A stretch of DNA of 64,000 bases from Bacteroidota bacterium. Lineage in GTDB: Bacteria > Bacteroidota > Bacteroidia > Flavobacteriales > Weeksellaceae. The stretch is taken from positions 1 through 64,000 of the forward strand of contig JAEWZO010000020.1 of the NCBI GenBank assembly GCA_023458415.1, in the 5' to 3' direction. How positions within the stretch are numbered: position 1 is the first letter of the stretch; the number at the start of each line of letters is the position of its first letter. The translations under genes were made by a program, and so were the position numbers. Positions 50,315 through 59,146 of this stretch are shown here, one piece after another. Below the pieces are notes generated by a model that worked only from the letters and a program-made list of their open reading frames with translations, was not told the DNA's origin and made no database searches.

Positions 50315-52123
50315 TTAATCTACTTTCGCCATTCTCTCCGCGCGTTTTCTGTCCTCTTCAGCAAGGATCTTCTTACGCATACGAATGTAGTTCGGAGTCA
50401 CCTCAATAGCTTCATCGCCCTGGATGTACTCCATACATTCTTCAAGCGAGAACAAAATTTTAGGAGCGATATTACCGTCTTTGTCTTTTCCGGAAGCACG
50501 CATGTTGTTCAGCTGCTTTCCTTCTACAATGTTTACAACCAAATCGCCTGGTTTGTTCTGTTCTCCTACGATCATTCCCGCATACACATCTTCTCCCGGA
50601 TCCACGAAGAAACGCCCTCTGTCCTGAAGTTTTTCAATAGAATACGCTGTACACTGTCCCTGATTTTTAGAAATCAGAACACCGTTGCTTCTTCCCGGAA
50701 TTGCGCCTTTGAAAGGCTTATATTCTGAAAAACGGTGCGCCATAATCGCTTCACCGGCTGTTGCTGTCAACATTTGAGAACGAAGTCCGATCAAACCTCT
50801 GGACGGAATTTCGAATTCCAGATGCTGCATTTCACCTTTGGTTTCCATGATGTGAAGATCACCTTTACGCTGTGTAGCCAAATCGATTACTCTGGAAGCA
50901 AATTCTTCCGGCACGTCTACCACCATGCTTTCGTAAGGTTCACATTTTTCACCGTCGATATCTCTTAAAATCACCTGTGGCTGTCCGATCGTCATTTCAT
51001 ACCCTTCTCTTCTCATCGTTTCAATAAGAACCGAAAGATGAAGAATTCCACGACCGAAAACCAGGAACGTATTGGCGTCGTCTGTTGGCTCAACTCTTAA
51101 AGCAAGGTTTTTTTCCAGCTCTTTGGTTAATCTTTCTTTCAGGTGGTTTGAAGTTACATATTTTCCGTCTTTACCGAAGAAAGGTGAATTGTTGATGGAG
51201 AACGTCATGTTCAAAGTCGGCTCGTCGATAGAAAGGCGTGAAAGCGGATGCGGATCCTCAAGATCAACAAACGTATCACCAATCTGGAAGGCATCAAAAC
51301 CAACCACCGCACAAATATCTCCTGCCTGAACTTCCTGAACTTTTTTCTTACCAAGACCTTCAAAAACGTACAGTTCTTTTACTTTTCCTTTCAGAATTTT
51401 TCCGTCTTCCTGCGCTAAACCGATCCACTGAGATTCAGAAATGCTTCCTCTCGCCACTTTTCCGATAGCAATTCTACCAAGGAAAGAGGAAAAATCCAAT
51501 GAAGTAATCTGCATTTGAAGATTTCCTTCTTCAACATGCGGCGCCGGAACGTGTTCCAGAATTCCGTCAAGAAGCGGAAGAATACTGTCCGTTGGTTCTA
51601 AACTCGTGTTGAACCAACCCTGTTTTGATGATCCGTAGAACGTTGGAAAATCCAGCTGCTCTTCCGTCGCATCCAAATTAAAGAACAGATCAAAAACTTT
51701 ATCATGAACTTCGTCCGGACGGCAGTTTTCTTTATCAACTTTATTGATTACTACAATTGGCTTCAAGCCCAGTTCCAATGCTTTATGCAAAACGAAACGC
51801 GTTTGCGGCATCGGTCCTTCAAAGGCATCCACCAAAAGCAAAACACCATCAGCCATTTTCAAAACTCTTTCCACTTCACCACCGAAATCGGCGTGACCAG
51901 GTGTATCGATCACGTTGATTTTTGTGTCTTTGTACGTTACAGAAATGTTTTTGGACAGGATGGTAATTCCACGTTCACGCTCCAGATCGTTGTTGTCCAT
52001 AATCAGTTCGCCTGATTCCTGGTTTTCTCTGAAGATATTAGTTGCGTGGATAATTTTGTCAACCAATGTTGTTTTACCGTGGTCAACGTGTGCGATAATC
52101 GCAATATTTCTTATGTTTTGCAT
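50315..52123 (-). CDS. typA: Ribosome-binding GTPase TypA/BipA
   Basis: 602 aa, normal length. G1 AHVDHGKTT, switch/G2 [12 protein letters not shown]3 [16 protein letters not shown]4 NKVD. EF-G-like domains II, III and V follow with the BipA-specific C-terminal domain ([21 protein letters not shown]). Translational GTPase acting on ribosome assembly and stress adaptation, often needed in the cold. Own promoter TACTTTTG at 52149-52142, and own terminator. Confidence 0.97.
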   Translation of the reverse strand: MQNIRNIAIIAHVDHGKTTLVDKIIHATNIFRENQESGELIMDNNDLERERGITILSKNISVTYKDTKINVIDTPGHADFGGEVERVLKMADGVLLLVDAFEGPMPQTRFVLHKALELGLKPIVVINKVDKENCRPDEVHDKVFDLFFNLDATEEQLDFPTFYGSSKQGWFNTSLEPTDSILPLLDGILEHVPAPHVEEGNLQMQITSLDFSSFLGRIAIGKVARGSISESQWIGLAQEDGKILKGKVKELYVFEGLGKKKVQEVQAGDICAVVGFDAFQIGDTFVDLEDPHPLSRLSIDEPTLNMTFSINNSPFFGKDGKYVTSNHLKERLTKELEKNLALRVEPTDDANTFLVFGRGILHLSVLIETMRREGYEMTIGQPQVILRDIDGEKCEPYESMVVDVPEEFASRVIDLATQRKGDLHIMETKGEMQHLEFEIPSRGLIGLRSQMLTATAGEAIMAHRFSEYKPFKGAIPGRSNGVLISKNQGQCTAYSIEKLQDRGRFFVDPGEDVYAGMIVGEQNKPGDLVVNIVEGKQLNNMRASGKDKDGNIAPKILFSLEECMEYIQGDEAIEVTPNYIRMRKKILAEEDRKRAERMAKVD

Positions 52124-52141
52124 TTTCGTTTTTTAACGGTG

Positions 52142-52149
52142 CAAAAGTA
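52142..52149 (-). promoter_or_regulatory. -7 box TACTTTTG of typA
   Basis: Exact consensus; 18 nt before the ATG at 52123. Confidence 0.5.
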
Positions 52150-52229
52150 GTCTTTTTCCGCGAAAAATCGCATCACTGATTGGAAATTAATAAAATTTAA
52201 TCCCAAAAATTACAGAAAGTTAAAAAAAG

Positions 52230-52252
52230 AAAGCGGCTGTAAATGCCGCTTT
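52230..52252 (-). terminator. Terminator of the DUF465 gene
   Basis: Stem AAAGCGGC / GCCGCTTT, 7-nt loop, T-rich run after it on the minus strand. Confidence 0.8.
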
Positions 52253-52267
52253 ATGTATTAAATCATT

Positions 52268-52504
52268 TTAATTCTCCTGAAGATAAGAATACAGATCGTC
52301 TTTCAAATGAACACGTTTTTTACGCAAATCTGTTAAGTGTTCATCAGTTGTGTGATTCTGTTCACCTTCTTCGTAGTGCTGAATGAGCGCATTTACTTCT
52401 TCATAATTCACGTACATTTTTCTGAATTTCTCATCATTCAGCTTTAATGCTTTTATTTTTTCTTCAAACTCCGGGAACTCGTGTGTTAGTGTATGATTTT
52501 CCAT
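52268..52504 (-). CDS. DUF465 (YdcH-like) small coiled-coil protein
   Basis: 78 aa, all-helical. Matches the DUF465 pattern: HEFPEFEEKIKALKLNDEKFRKMYVNYEEVNALI and the closing LRKKRVHLKDDLYSYLQ. Forms a helical hairpin; function unknown. Single gene with its own terminator, downstream of DedA. Confidence 0.88.
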   Translation of the reverse strand: MENHTLTHEFPEFEEKIKALKLNDEKFRKMYVNYEEVNALIQHYEEGEQNHTTDEHLTDLRKKRVHLKDDLYSYLQEN

Positions 52505-52617
52505 TGTGTATAAATTTAACTGTTGTAATTATAAATTAAAGTTAGACTTTTCTACAACGAAAACCAATATGAAAATTATCATTCAAAATAACTTGAATCT
52601 GGAACAGTTTTATCCAC

Positions 52618-52640
52618 AAAAAAAACCGCTGTTTCTGCGG
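52618..52640 (-). terminator. Probable terminator of the dedA-type gene
   Basis: Short stem CCGC / GCGG with a 7-nt loop and a run of T's on the minus strand. Weak but well placed just after the stop at 52649. Confidence 0.5.
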
Positions 52641-52648
52641 CTTTCTGT

Positions 52649-53326
52649 TTATGAATTTTTCTTGATGAATTTTGCATTGATAAATTCCCAAACCATTGGA
52701 AGAAGTGAGATCCCGATAATTCCAAAGATTACGGTTTCAAAATTTTCTTTTACAATTGGAATGTTACCGAAAAAATATCCTACTAAAGTTAATCCGAACA
52801 CCCATACAAACGCTCCGATAATATTATATCTGAAGAATGTTGCGTAATTCATTGAACCAATCCCTGCAACGAACGGTGCGAAAGTTCTTACAATAGGGAC
52901 AAATCTTGCAATGATGATGGTCTTCGGACCGTTCTTTTCATAAAAATCCTGAGTTTGCTCGATGTATTTTCTATTAACCAATTCTTTTCCGCGGAATTTC
53001 ATCTGGAGCATTTTCAAGCCTACTCTTTTCCCAAGATAATAATTAAGTGAATCGCCGAGAATTGCCGCAACTGTTAATAAGCCCAGAACCAGCCACAAAT
53101 TAAGACTCGCCTGTTCGCCGTTTGCTCCTACAAATCCTGCGCAGAAAGTTCCGGCTGCAAAAAGCAGGGAATCTCCCGGTAGAAATGGCATCACTACCAA
53201 ACCGGTTTCAACAAAGATAATAAGAAAAAGAATGAGGTATATCCAGAAACCATAATCCACAATCATGGTGTGCAGATGTTGGTCGAGATTTAAAAAGAAA
53301 TCCAAAACGGTTTGAAGTAACTCCAT
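52649..53326 (-). CDS. DedA-family membrane protein
   Basis: 225 aa from ATG 53326. The frame extends to 53350, but that start lies inside the promoter box. DedA/SNARE-associated Golgi-like: FLPGDSLLFAAGTFCAG near residue 65, GDSLNYYLGKRVG and IARFVPIVRTFAPFVAGIGSMNYATFFRYN, where the R-x3-P-x-x-R motif is diagnostic. Members act as lipid flippases (undecaprenyl phosphate or phosphatidylethanolamine) in the inner membrane. Own promoter TACTTTTG at 53355-53348. Confidence 0.93.
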   Translation of the reverse strand: MELLQTVLDFFLNLDQHLHTMIVDYGFWIYLILFLIIFVETGLVVMPFLPGDSLLFAAGTFCAGFVGANGEQASLNLWLVLGLLTVAAILGDSLNYYLGKRVGLKMLQMKFRGKELVNRKYIEQTQDFYEKNGPKTIIIARFVPIVRTFAPFVAGIGSMNYATFFRYNIIGAFVWVFGLTLVGYFFGNIPIVKENFETVIFGIIGISLLPMVWEFINAKFIKKNS

Positions 53327-53347
53327 AGACTTAAAATATTTCGGGTG

Positions 53348-53355
53348 CAAAAGTA
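53348..53355 (-). promoter_or_regulatory. -7 box TACTTTTG of the DedA gene, deciding its start
   Basis: Exact consensus, 21 nt before ATG 53326; excludes the upstream start at 53350. Confidence 0.5.
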
Positions 53356-53403
53356 CGGATAATCAGCGGTACTCTAAAACGGACGACGCAATCTTAATAA
53401 AAA

Positions 53404-53514
53404 TTAATTATTGTACGAAAAAGAGCCGCACTTACAGTACGGCTCTAAAAAAAACACAAATGATGAAAAAAAATTACTCATTCCTTCTTTCGAGAGGAAA
53501 AGTGTGCAAATATA
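53404..53514 (-). ncRNA. Candidate small RNA (or leader peptide) with own promoter and terminator
   Basis: In the 340-bp gap between dedA and the 72-aa gene. Minus-strand -7 box TATATTTG (53514-53507), then a hairpin TTCCTCTC-GAAA-GAAGGAA with GNRA loop (53499-53481). A terminator with stem AGAGCCG / CGGCTCT follows (53446-53422) and T5. Transcript length would be about 85-90 nt. A 25-codon frame (53481-53404, MSNFFSSFVFF...) runs through it and ends just past the terminator, so it is unlikely to be the product. Function unknown. Confidence 0.5.
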
Positions 53515-53668
53515 AAGATTTTTTTTAAAACACTTAACAAAATTGACAACATTTTCTAATTTAATTCACTAATTAACAGCAAGTTAAACAGCTTAAAAAA
53601 AACAAACGCAAAAGACTGTTTTACAATTTGTTGCGCTTCTGATCAAAGTTCATGATGTTTTAAATTTA

Positions 53669-53887
53669 TTAATCTTCATGTCCGCAAAGTGTTCTTCCCA
53701 TTTTTCGCGCTTCCTCATAGCTTACTTTATAGATGTCGGTACTACATTTTCTTAAACCATGACAATTTGGAGTTAAGTGATATTTTTTACTTTCTGGACC
53801 TTTGCAAACGTAAACTTGAGCATTGTTCACAAAGTAGTTTGATAAAAGTACTAATGCACTGATAAAGGAAATAAAAAGTGTATTCAC
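53669..53887 (-). CDS. Small exported Cys/His-rich protein
   Basis: 72 aa, GTG start at 53887. N-terminal signal peptide or anchor (LFISFISALVLLSNYFVNNAQ). The mature part has a possible zinc site: C28, H37, C42, H43, C48, C68, H70 within KYHLTPNCHGLRKC and TLCGHED. The YVCKGPESKKYHLTPNCHGL stretch resembles the short Cys/His modules often fused to nucleases or found alone in phage-like contexts. No enzyme domain here. Followed only by the sRNA region. Confidence 0.6.
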   Translation of the reverse strand: MNTLFISFISALVLLSNYFVNNAQVYVCKGPESKKYHLTPNCHGLRKCSTDIYKVSYEEARKMGRTLCGHED

Positions 53888-54097
53888 TGGTGTGTAATTT
53901 TCGAACCATAAAGTTACTTAATTTGAGTCCATAAAAAAAGTTAACAAAGAACAAATCGTAATACATTAAAAAGAACTTCAGTATTTGAATTCGCTAAAGA
54001 ATAGGCAAGTTATTCAGCTCAATACAATATAGTTAGTACAAATATGGAAACAAATAAAAAAAGCAACCAACTAAATAACAGCTGATTGCATATAAAA

Positions 54098-54172
54098 TGG
54101 TAGCCCCATGAGGAATCGAACCTCAACCTAAAGAACCGGAATCTTTAATTCTATCCATTAAACTATGGGGCC
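54098..54172 (-). tRNA. tRNA-Arg (anticodon CCG)
   Basis: 75 nt including encoded CCA. Acceptor GGCCCCA / TGGGGCT, D arm GTTTAATGGATAGAAT, anticodon stem AAAGA / TCTTT with loop TTCCGGT (anticodon CCG, reads CGG), T arm TGAGG-TTCGATT-CCTCA. The gene lies 25 nt after the stop of the outer-membrane protein gene on the same strand, with no room for a promoter between them. Confidence 0.93.
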
Positions 54173-54197
54173 CGGAAGAAAAATTTGGAAGATGTGA

Positions 54198-55970
54198 TTA
54201 AAATGAGATTTTCACACCACCCAAAATCTGCGCACCCAAAACTTTGTAACCTTTATAGGTTTGGTAATTGGTGTTCAGCAGATTATTTCCGAGCGCAAAA
54301 ATACTGAAATTTTTGTGAATTCTATACTCCGCAGACAGATTAAGATCGGCGTAACCACCTACTTTATCATCGATATTTTCGGAGGTAACATATTCAAATC
54401 CGGGAATACCAACTTCTTCAATAGAATATGAGTTCGTAGTTCTATCGGAAACGAAAAACATTTTTGCTCCCAGATTCAGTTTTTTGCCAAGCATTGAATA
54501 TTTTCCGCCTACTGCAGCAGAAACCAACGGAATATTGTAAATGTGATCCTGATTATCGAGCGTAAACTTCTGGAAATTCAGTTCTGCATCAAGAATCAGA
54601 TTTTGAAGAGGAAAATACTGTACACTTCCGCTCACCTCACTCACCGTACCGTTGTCATACGCCGCAGAAAAAGTATTAATAAAATCGTATGGAGCGCGGT
54701 CTGCATCAATTTGCTTATTAATGAGTCCATTGGCTCGGTAGAACAGAATATTGTTCATTTTACCGAAACCTGCGCGAACATCGTATTTAAACATTTGATC
54801 TACATCACCTCGTAAACCGAAGTAAAATTTATATTTCGTTTCTGTCGGACGAAGTTCCTGGTCGGAAAGCAAATAAGGATTCTGCTCTAAAAGATCGGCG
54901 TAAGAATTCATTCTTAAACCGCCTTCAACTCCACCATAGAATTTGAATTCGTCCTGTGCCGCCACCTGAACTTCCGCACGTGGAAACCAGTAAGTTTTGT
55001 TGCTTTTCAGTTCTTCGGAAGCGAATAAAGTATTGTGAGTTGAATTCAAAAAAGAAAAATCGGATCCAATCATCAGATAAGAATCTCCACGGTAGAAAGT
55101 AACTTTCGGCGCAACTGTCGCATTAAAGAAACTGGAAGAATTCTGATTGAGCAGTTCGAATTCGGAACGCTGAGTTTCAAGCTTCAGTCCCAAATCTCCC
55201 TTCATCAAAATTCCGTTTCCGGTAGGAATTTCCAGCTGATGTTTTGAAAGATTCAGAGCCAATTCACCGGCAACTTCATTGGCATCAAAACGATCACTCA
55301 AAAATGAAGATTTTACGCGTACATCATTCAGAATTTCGTTGGAATAGAAATCGTAATAACCGTTCACACGGAACCGGTTGGTTTTCTGCTGCAAATCCAC
55401 ACCTTCATCCGGCGTCATCGCATAAATTCCGTAATAATTATAATCGTTCAGTCCGTAATCTGCATTGATGTTGAATTTTCCCTGTTCTCCATACGAATTC
55501 AGGTATGCACCAACGTTGGCTGTACTTTGGTCTGAGCTCCACGGATACACTTTTTTCAGTCCATTGGTTTGCAGAAAATGCAAATCTGCGCCGACTTCCA
55601 TTTTGTTTTCCAGCGTGGTTGAAATATTTCCGTCGGCCAAAAGTTTACCGTAATTTCCCATACCGATTTGGAAATAGTTGTTCTGATAATCGGCATCAAA
55701 CTTCGGAGAAATATCTTCACCCTGAATGGTAGAAGTTTTGAAATCGGAAACCGGCGGAACATTTTCTATCTCATAATTCACCGGTACAGAAGATTTTTCT
55801 TCCGGCGGATAGTTTTTCTCGGTAACTACAGAAGTTTTCTTCTTTTCAATTTTCTTCACTTCCGGCGTTCGCTGCCTGTCGAGAATTAATTTTTCTTCTC
55901 GGATCTGCGTGTAGGCTACCTGCGAAAAACCAAGAAACAGTAAGGATAATATTTGAATTTTTCTGTTCAT
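54198..55970 (-). CDS. TonB-receptor-like outer-membrane beta-barrel protein without plug
   Basis: 590 aa. Signal peptide MNRKIQILSLLFLGFSQVAYTQ, then a Lys/Glu/Pro-rich region (EVKKIEKKKTSVVTEKNYPPEEKSSVPV). A long barrel region of alternating strands follows (YFQIGMGNYGKLLADGNIST, FRVNGYYDFYSNEILNDVRV ...) to a C-terminal strand YKVLGAQILGGVKISF. There is no plug domain or TonB box, so it is not a normal receptor. It is paired with the giant TPR lipid-side protein (36 bp apart, same strand). Together they probably form an envelope complex; function unknown. Confidence 0.8.
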   Translation of the reverse strand: MNRKIQILSLLFLGFSQVAYTQIREEKLILDRQRTPEVKKIEKKKTSVVTEKNYPPEEKSSVPVNYEIENVPPVSDFKTSTIQGEDISPKFDADYQNNYFQIGMGNYGKLLADGNISTTLENKMEVGADLHFLQTNGLKKVYPWSSDQSTANVGAYLNSYGEQGKFNINADYGLNDYNYYGIYAMTPDEGVDLQQKTNRFRVNGYYDFYSNEILNDVRVKSSFLSDRFDANEVAGELALNLSKHQLEIPTGNGILMKGDLGLKLETQRSEFELLNQNSSSFFNATVAPKVTFYRGDSYLMIGSDFSFLNSTHNTLFASEELKSNKTYWFPRAEVQVAAQDEFKFYGGVEGGLRMNSYADLLEQNPYLLSDQELRPTETKYKFYFGLRGDVDQMFKYDVRAGFGKMNNILFYRANGLINKQIDADRAPYDFINTFSAAYDNGTVSEVSGSVQYFPLQNLILDAELNFQKFTLDNQDHIYNIPLVSAAVGGKYSMLGKKLNLGAKMFFVSDRTTNSYSIEEVGIPGFEYVTSENIDDKVGGYADLNLSAEYRIHKNFSIFALGNNLLNTNYQTYKGYKVLGAQILGGVKISF

Positions 55971-56006
55971 ATCTGAATACGAATTTTCGTTGCAACGAAC
56001 TTCGGT

Positions 56007-58967
56007 TTACTTAATTTGTTTTTTAACTTCTCTTGCTTCAGCCACCACATCCGGAAAATCCTGATAATTGGCAATGATCTGATCTGCAGTATAACTTGCC
56101 TGATAGTTGTCTTTCAGTCCAAGATAGTTTTTCGCCATCAGAACCAGAGATTTTGCACCCCAATATTCTTCTGATGCGTAGTTATTAGCGATTTTGAAGA
56201 TGGTTTCGTTGGAAGATTTATAAGCTTTCGCTTTGTTCTGATAATAAGCTTTCGCGTAATGTGCTTCAGCTGCAACTTCCGTATTGGAAGATTTTTCTAA
56301 AGCGCTGTACGCAGATTTAGCGTCGTTGTCTTTGCCTTGGTTCATCAGACTTCTGGCTTTAATTACTTTTGCCTGTTCTGAAACGGAAGCCGGATTTTTT
56401 TCATTCTGCAATACTCTGTTCGCGTAATTTTCTGCTTCACGGAAGTTTTTCTCGTCAGCAAAAATTTTCATCAGCTCAATATTTGCATAATTCTTCAGAT
56501 TCGCATTGGCCGATTGTGAAAGTTGCTGCAGATAGTTCTTCGCCATTGAAGGATTGTCCTGCATCAAATAAATCTGCGCCATTCTTGTGCGCGCATCGTC
56601 CTGATAATCGTTCTGAACTTCCGCTACATCCTGTAAAACCAATATAGCTTTCGGATAATTTTTGGTCTGATACAAACTTTCACCCAACTCATATTGCGCC
56701 TGATAAAGACCTTCTCCGGTTGGATTCTGCGTTAAATATTTCTCATAAAGCGGGATGGCTTTCTGATAATCTTTGGCTGCGTAATAGGATTTTGCTGCGT
56801 TCAGATTGATTTCGTCGATTTCTGAAGCGTCAATTCGCACACCTACACTTTGAGCAAAACTTTGATATCCATTCACATCGCCTCTCTTAACAAAAATCGG
56901 ACGTGCTGCCTGAACAACTTTTTCTGCGTACGCTGTATTTTTGTACTGGTTTCCAAGGGCGCGAAGCTCAGTAAGCGCTTTCTCTTCCTGATTAAGATCA
57001 ATGAAATTCTGTGCGCGGTAAATCTTTGCATTCGCTACAAGGTCTTTATCGGAGCTGCTTTTAATGACCTCAGAAAAATAGATATTCGAATTTGAATAAT
57101 CTTCGTTCGCAGCATACGCCGTTCCGATTTCGTAACGCGCATCATCTACATATTCAGAATTTTTGTTTTCGCTGATCAGCTTTTTCAGTTCTGCAATTTT
57201 AGCTTCAGTATCACCTTTGAAACCAAGCGCCATTGCTTTCTGAAACTTGGTATAATCATCTGCATTTTCAGCTTTGTCGTAAATCGCGATGGCTTCATTC
57301 AGTTCATTATTGGCGTAATATGTATCGGCTAAGCGAAGTTCCGCATCGTTACTGAATTCCGGATTAGGATTTTTCAGATACTCCTGAAAATGCTGTTTTG
57401 CCTGTTCAAACTTTCCGGATTTAAAATAAGCATATCCCAAATCGTAGTGAAGCTGGTTTTTCTCAGGAAATTCTTCATTCAAAAGTCGTTCGTAACGGGT
57501 AATTGCAGACGGATAATTTCCTTTCTGATAATAAGTTTGAGCGAGCCAATAAAGCGCTCTCTTATTATATTCTTTATTGATGTTGATTTCCAAACTTCTC
57601 AGGAAGAATCTTTCAGCTTCATCAAAATTTCCTTTGTTGAATTCTTCAGTTCCCAACAGATAAGAAACTTCCTGATCTATTTTATCGGTTTCCGGTGTTG
57701 AATTAGGCATTTTATCAATTGCAGCCAAAGTTCCGCGGAAATCTCCGGAATAGAGATAAGATTTCAGCAAAAGTCCTTTCATTTCATTGTTCTCGGCGCT
57801 TCTTGGATATTTGTCCAGGTAGCTTTGAATAACTTTTGACGGACTTTCAAACGGGTTTCCAATATCGTAACCCAATTTTGCATATTGCAAATGTGCCAAC
57901 TGCTGAACTTCAGGATTGTAATTCATCTGATAAGCCGAACGGAATGCCGAAAGCGCTTCCTGTTTCTGCCCTTCTTCCAGATAAGCGTTACCTAACTGAT
58001 AATAGGCATTTTGAGAAAGTTCGGAGCTACTGTTGATTAAGCGGTTGTAGTATGATACAGCCTCATCATATTTTTTAAGCTGTGCAGAAACAAAGCCCAT
58101 TTCGTACAGATCACTTTCCGACGGATTGCCCTTGCTGTCAAGATAAATTTTCAAATGTGGATATGCCGAAGAATAATCGCCCTGCATGAAATAACTTTCC
58201 CCGATTATTTTATGAACTTCCGTTTTATATTCAGCTGAAATTGATTCGTTTAAAAGAGCATTTCCTTCAGATATTGCACGGTCGTAATCTTTCTCATTGA
58301 AATACATCTGCACATAATACGGCTTCACCAAACGTGCGTACTCATCATTATCCCGAATCTGATCGAAATAATTAAAGGCAGTGCTGTTCTGTCCGTCTGC
58401 ATAATAGAGATGTCCAAGCATGTAAGCAATATCGTTACGGTCATTTCCGTCGGCATTATTGTATGCTTCAGTTAATGCTTCAATGGCTCCCGTAGAATCT
58501 CCGGTCATGAATTTTGCATAACCCAGCTTCATAATATACTGCGTGTTCTCTTCTCTTGATAGTTGATACTGATTTACTTTCTGAAGCGTTTCCAAAGCGC
58601 GTTCGAAATCTTTCTGAGCCAGATAATAATCTGCCAAAGGAAGATTGGCCGTAGCGAAATAAGCAGAATTTGGATACTCTTTCATAAAAGCTTCCAAACC
58701 TTGCTCTGCCTGATTCTTTCGGAGAATTACGCCGATTACATTATCGAAAAACTGAGCCGCTTCTTTGTGCGAATTGGAAAGCGAAGCATTGTAAAAATAC
58801 TGTCTTGCATATTCGAACTGTGCGGCGTTAAAGATTTTATTCTGGTAAAGATTTCCTGCGAGGTTGAAACGGTAATTTTCTCTGTCGCTGAAAAATTGGG
58901 ACTGCTGCCCTTCAGCCCATCCGTAATAGAGAATTGCAGCCGCAATTGCGATTTTTTTTGAACTCAT
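56007..58967 (-). CDS. Periplasmic TPR-repeat protein, 986 aa
   Basis: Signal peptide at 1-21 (SSKKIAIAAAILYYGWAEGQ). More than 20 tetratricopeptide-type repeats cover the whole length, for example YKTEVHKIIGESYFMQGDYSSAYPHLKIYL, NQLHYDLGYAYFKSGKFEQAKQHFQEYL, GLYQAQYELGESLYQTKNYPKAILVLQDV. The sequence is dominated by YFxxGxY/A helical pairs typical of protein-interaction scaffolds. Located just upstream of the plug-less outer-membrane barrel gene, so the two may work together, as in other Bacteroidetes TPR/OMP pairs. Single operon likely. Confidence 0.88.
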   Translation of the reverse strand: MSSKKIAIAAAILYYGWAEGQQSQFFSDRENYRFNLAGNLYQNKIFNAAQFEYARQYFYNASLSNSHKEAAQFFDNVIGVILRKNQAEQGLEAFMKEYPNSAYFATANLPLADYYLAQKDFERALETLQKVNQYQLSREENTQYIMKLGYAKFMTGDSTGAIEALTEAYNNADGNDRNDIAYMLGHLYYADGQNSTAFNYFDQIRDNDEYARLVKPYYVQMYFNEKDYDRAISEGNALLNESISAEYKTEVHKIIGESYFMQGDYSSAYPHLKIYLDSKGNPSESDLYEMGFVSAQLKKYDEAVSYYNRLINSSSELSQNAYYQLGNAYLEEGQKQEALSAFRSAYQMNYNPEVQQLAHLQYAKLGYDIGNPFESPSKVIQSYLDKYPRSAENNEMKGLLLKSYLYSGDFRGTLAAIDKMPNSTPETDKIDQEVSYLLGTEEFNKGNFDEAERFFLRSLEININKEYNKRALYWLAQTYYQKGNYPSAITRYERLLNEEFPEKNQLHYDLGYAYFKSGKFEQAKQHFQEYLKNPNPEFSNDAELRLADTYYANNELNEAIAIYDKAENADDYTKFQKAMALGFKGDTEAKIAELKKLISENKNSEYVDDARYEIGTAYAANEDYSNSNIYFSEVIKSSSDKDLVANAKIYRAQNFIDLNQEEKALTELRALGNQYKNTAYAEKVVQAARPIFVKRGDVNGYQSFAQSVGVRIDASEIDEINLNAAKSYYAAKDYQKAIPLYEKYLTQNPTGEGLYQAQYELGESLYQTKNYPKAILVLQDVAEVQNDYQDDARTRMAQIYLMQDNPSMAKNYLQQLSQSANANLKNYANIELMKIFADEKNFREAENYANRVLQNEKNPASVSEQAKVIKARSLMNQGKDNDAKSAYSALEKSSNTEVAAEAHYAKAYYQNKAKAYKSSNETIFKIANNYASEEYWGAKSLVLMAKNYLGLKDNYQASYTADQIIANYQDFPDVVAEAREVKKQIK

Positions 58968-59146
58968 TCTTTCGTTTAAAAATTAGTCACATTTAATCAA
59001 CGAAAATAGAGAAAAGTTATTGTATACACAAGTCTGCGTTGTGTTTGTGGAAATGTGGATAACTGTGAAAATTGATAATTTGAGAAGTTAAAGTAACTCA
59101 GTTTAAAGCTGTTCCCTAAAGTGAAAAAAAGATAAAAAAAATTGAA

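Larger units (their letters stand above)
53327..53668. other. Gap dedA - 72-aa gene
   Basis: 342 bp holding the dedA promoter box (53348-53355) and the small-RNA candidate (53404-53514) with its terminator. The rest (53515-53668) is A/T-rich without a recognisable feature. Confidence 0.5.

Noticed and set aside
53404..53481. 25-aa peptide in the small-RNA candidate
   Set aside because: Its frame runs through the terminator and stops just behind it, so most transcripts would lack a stop codon.
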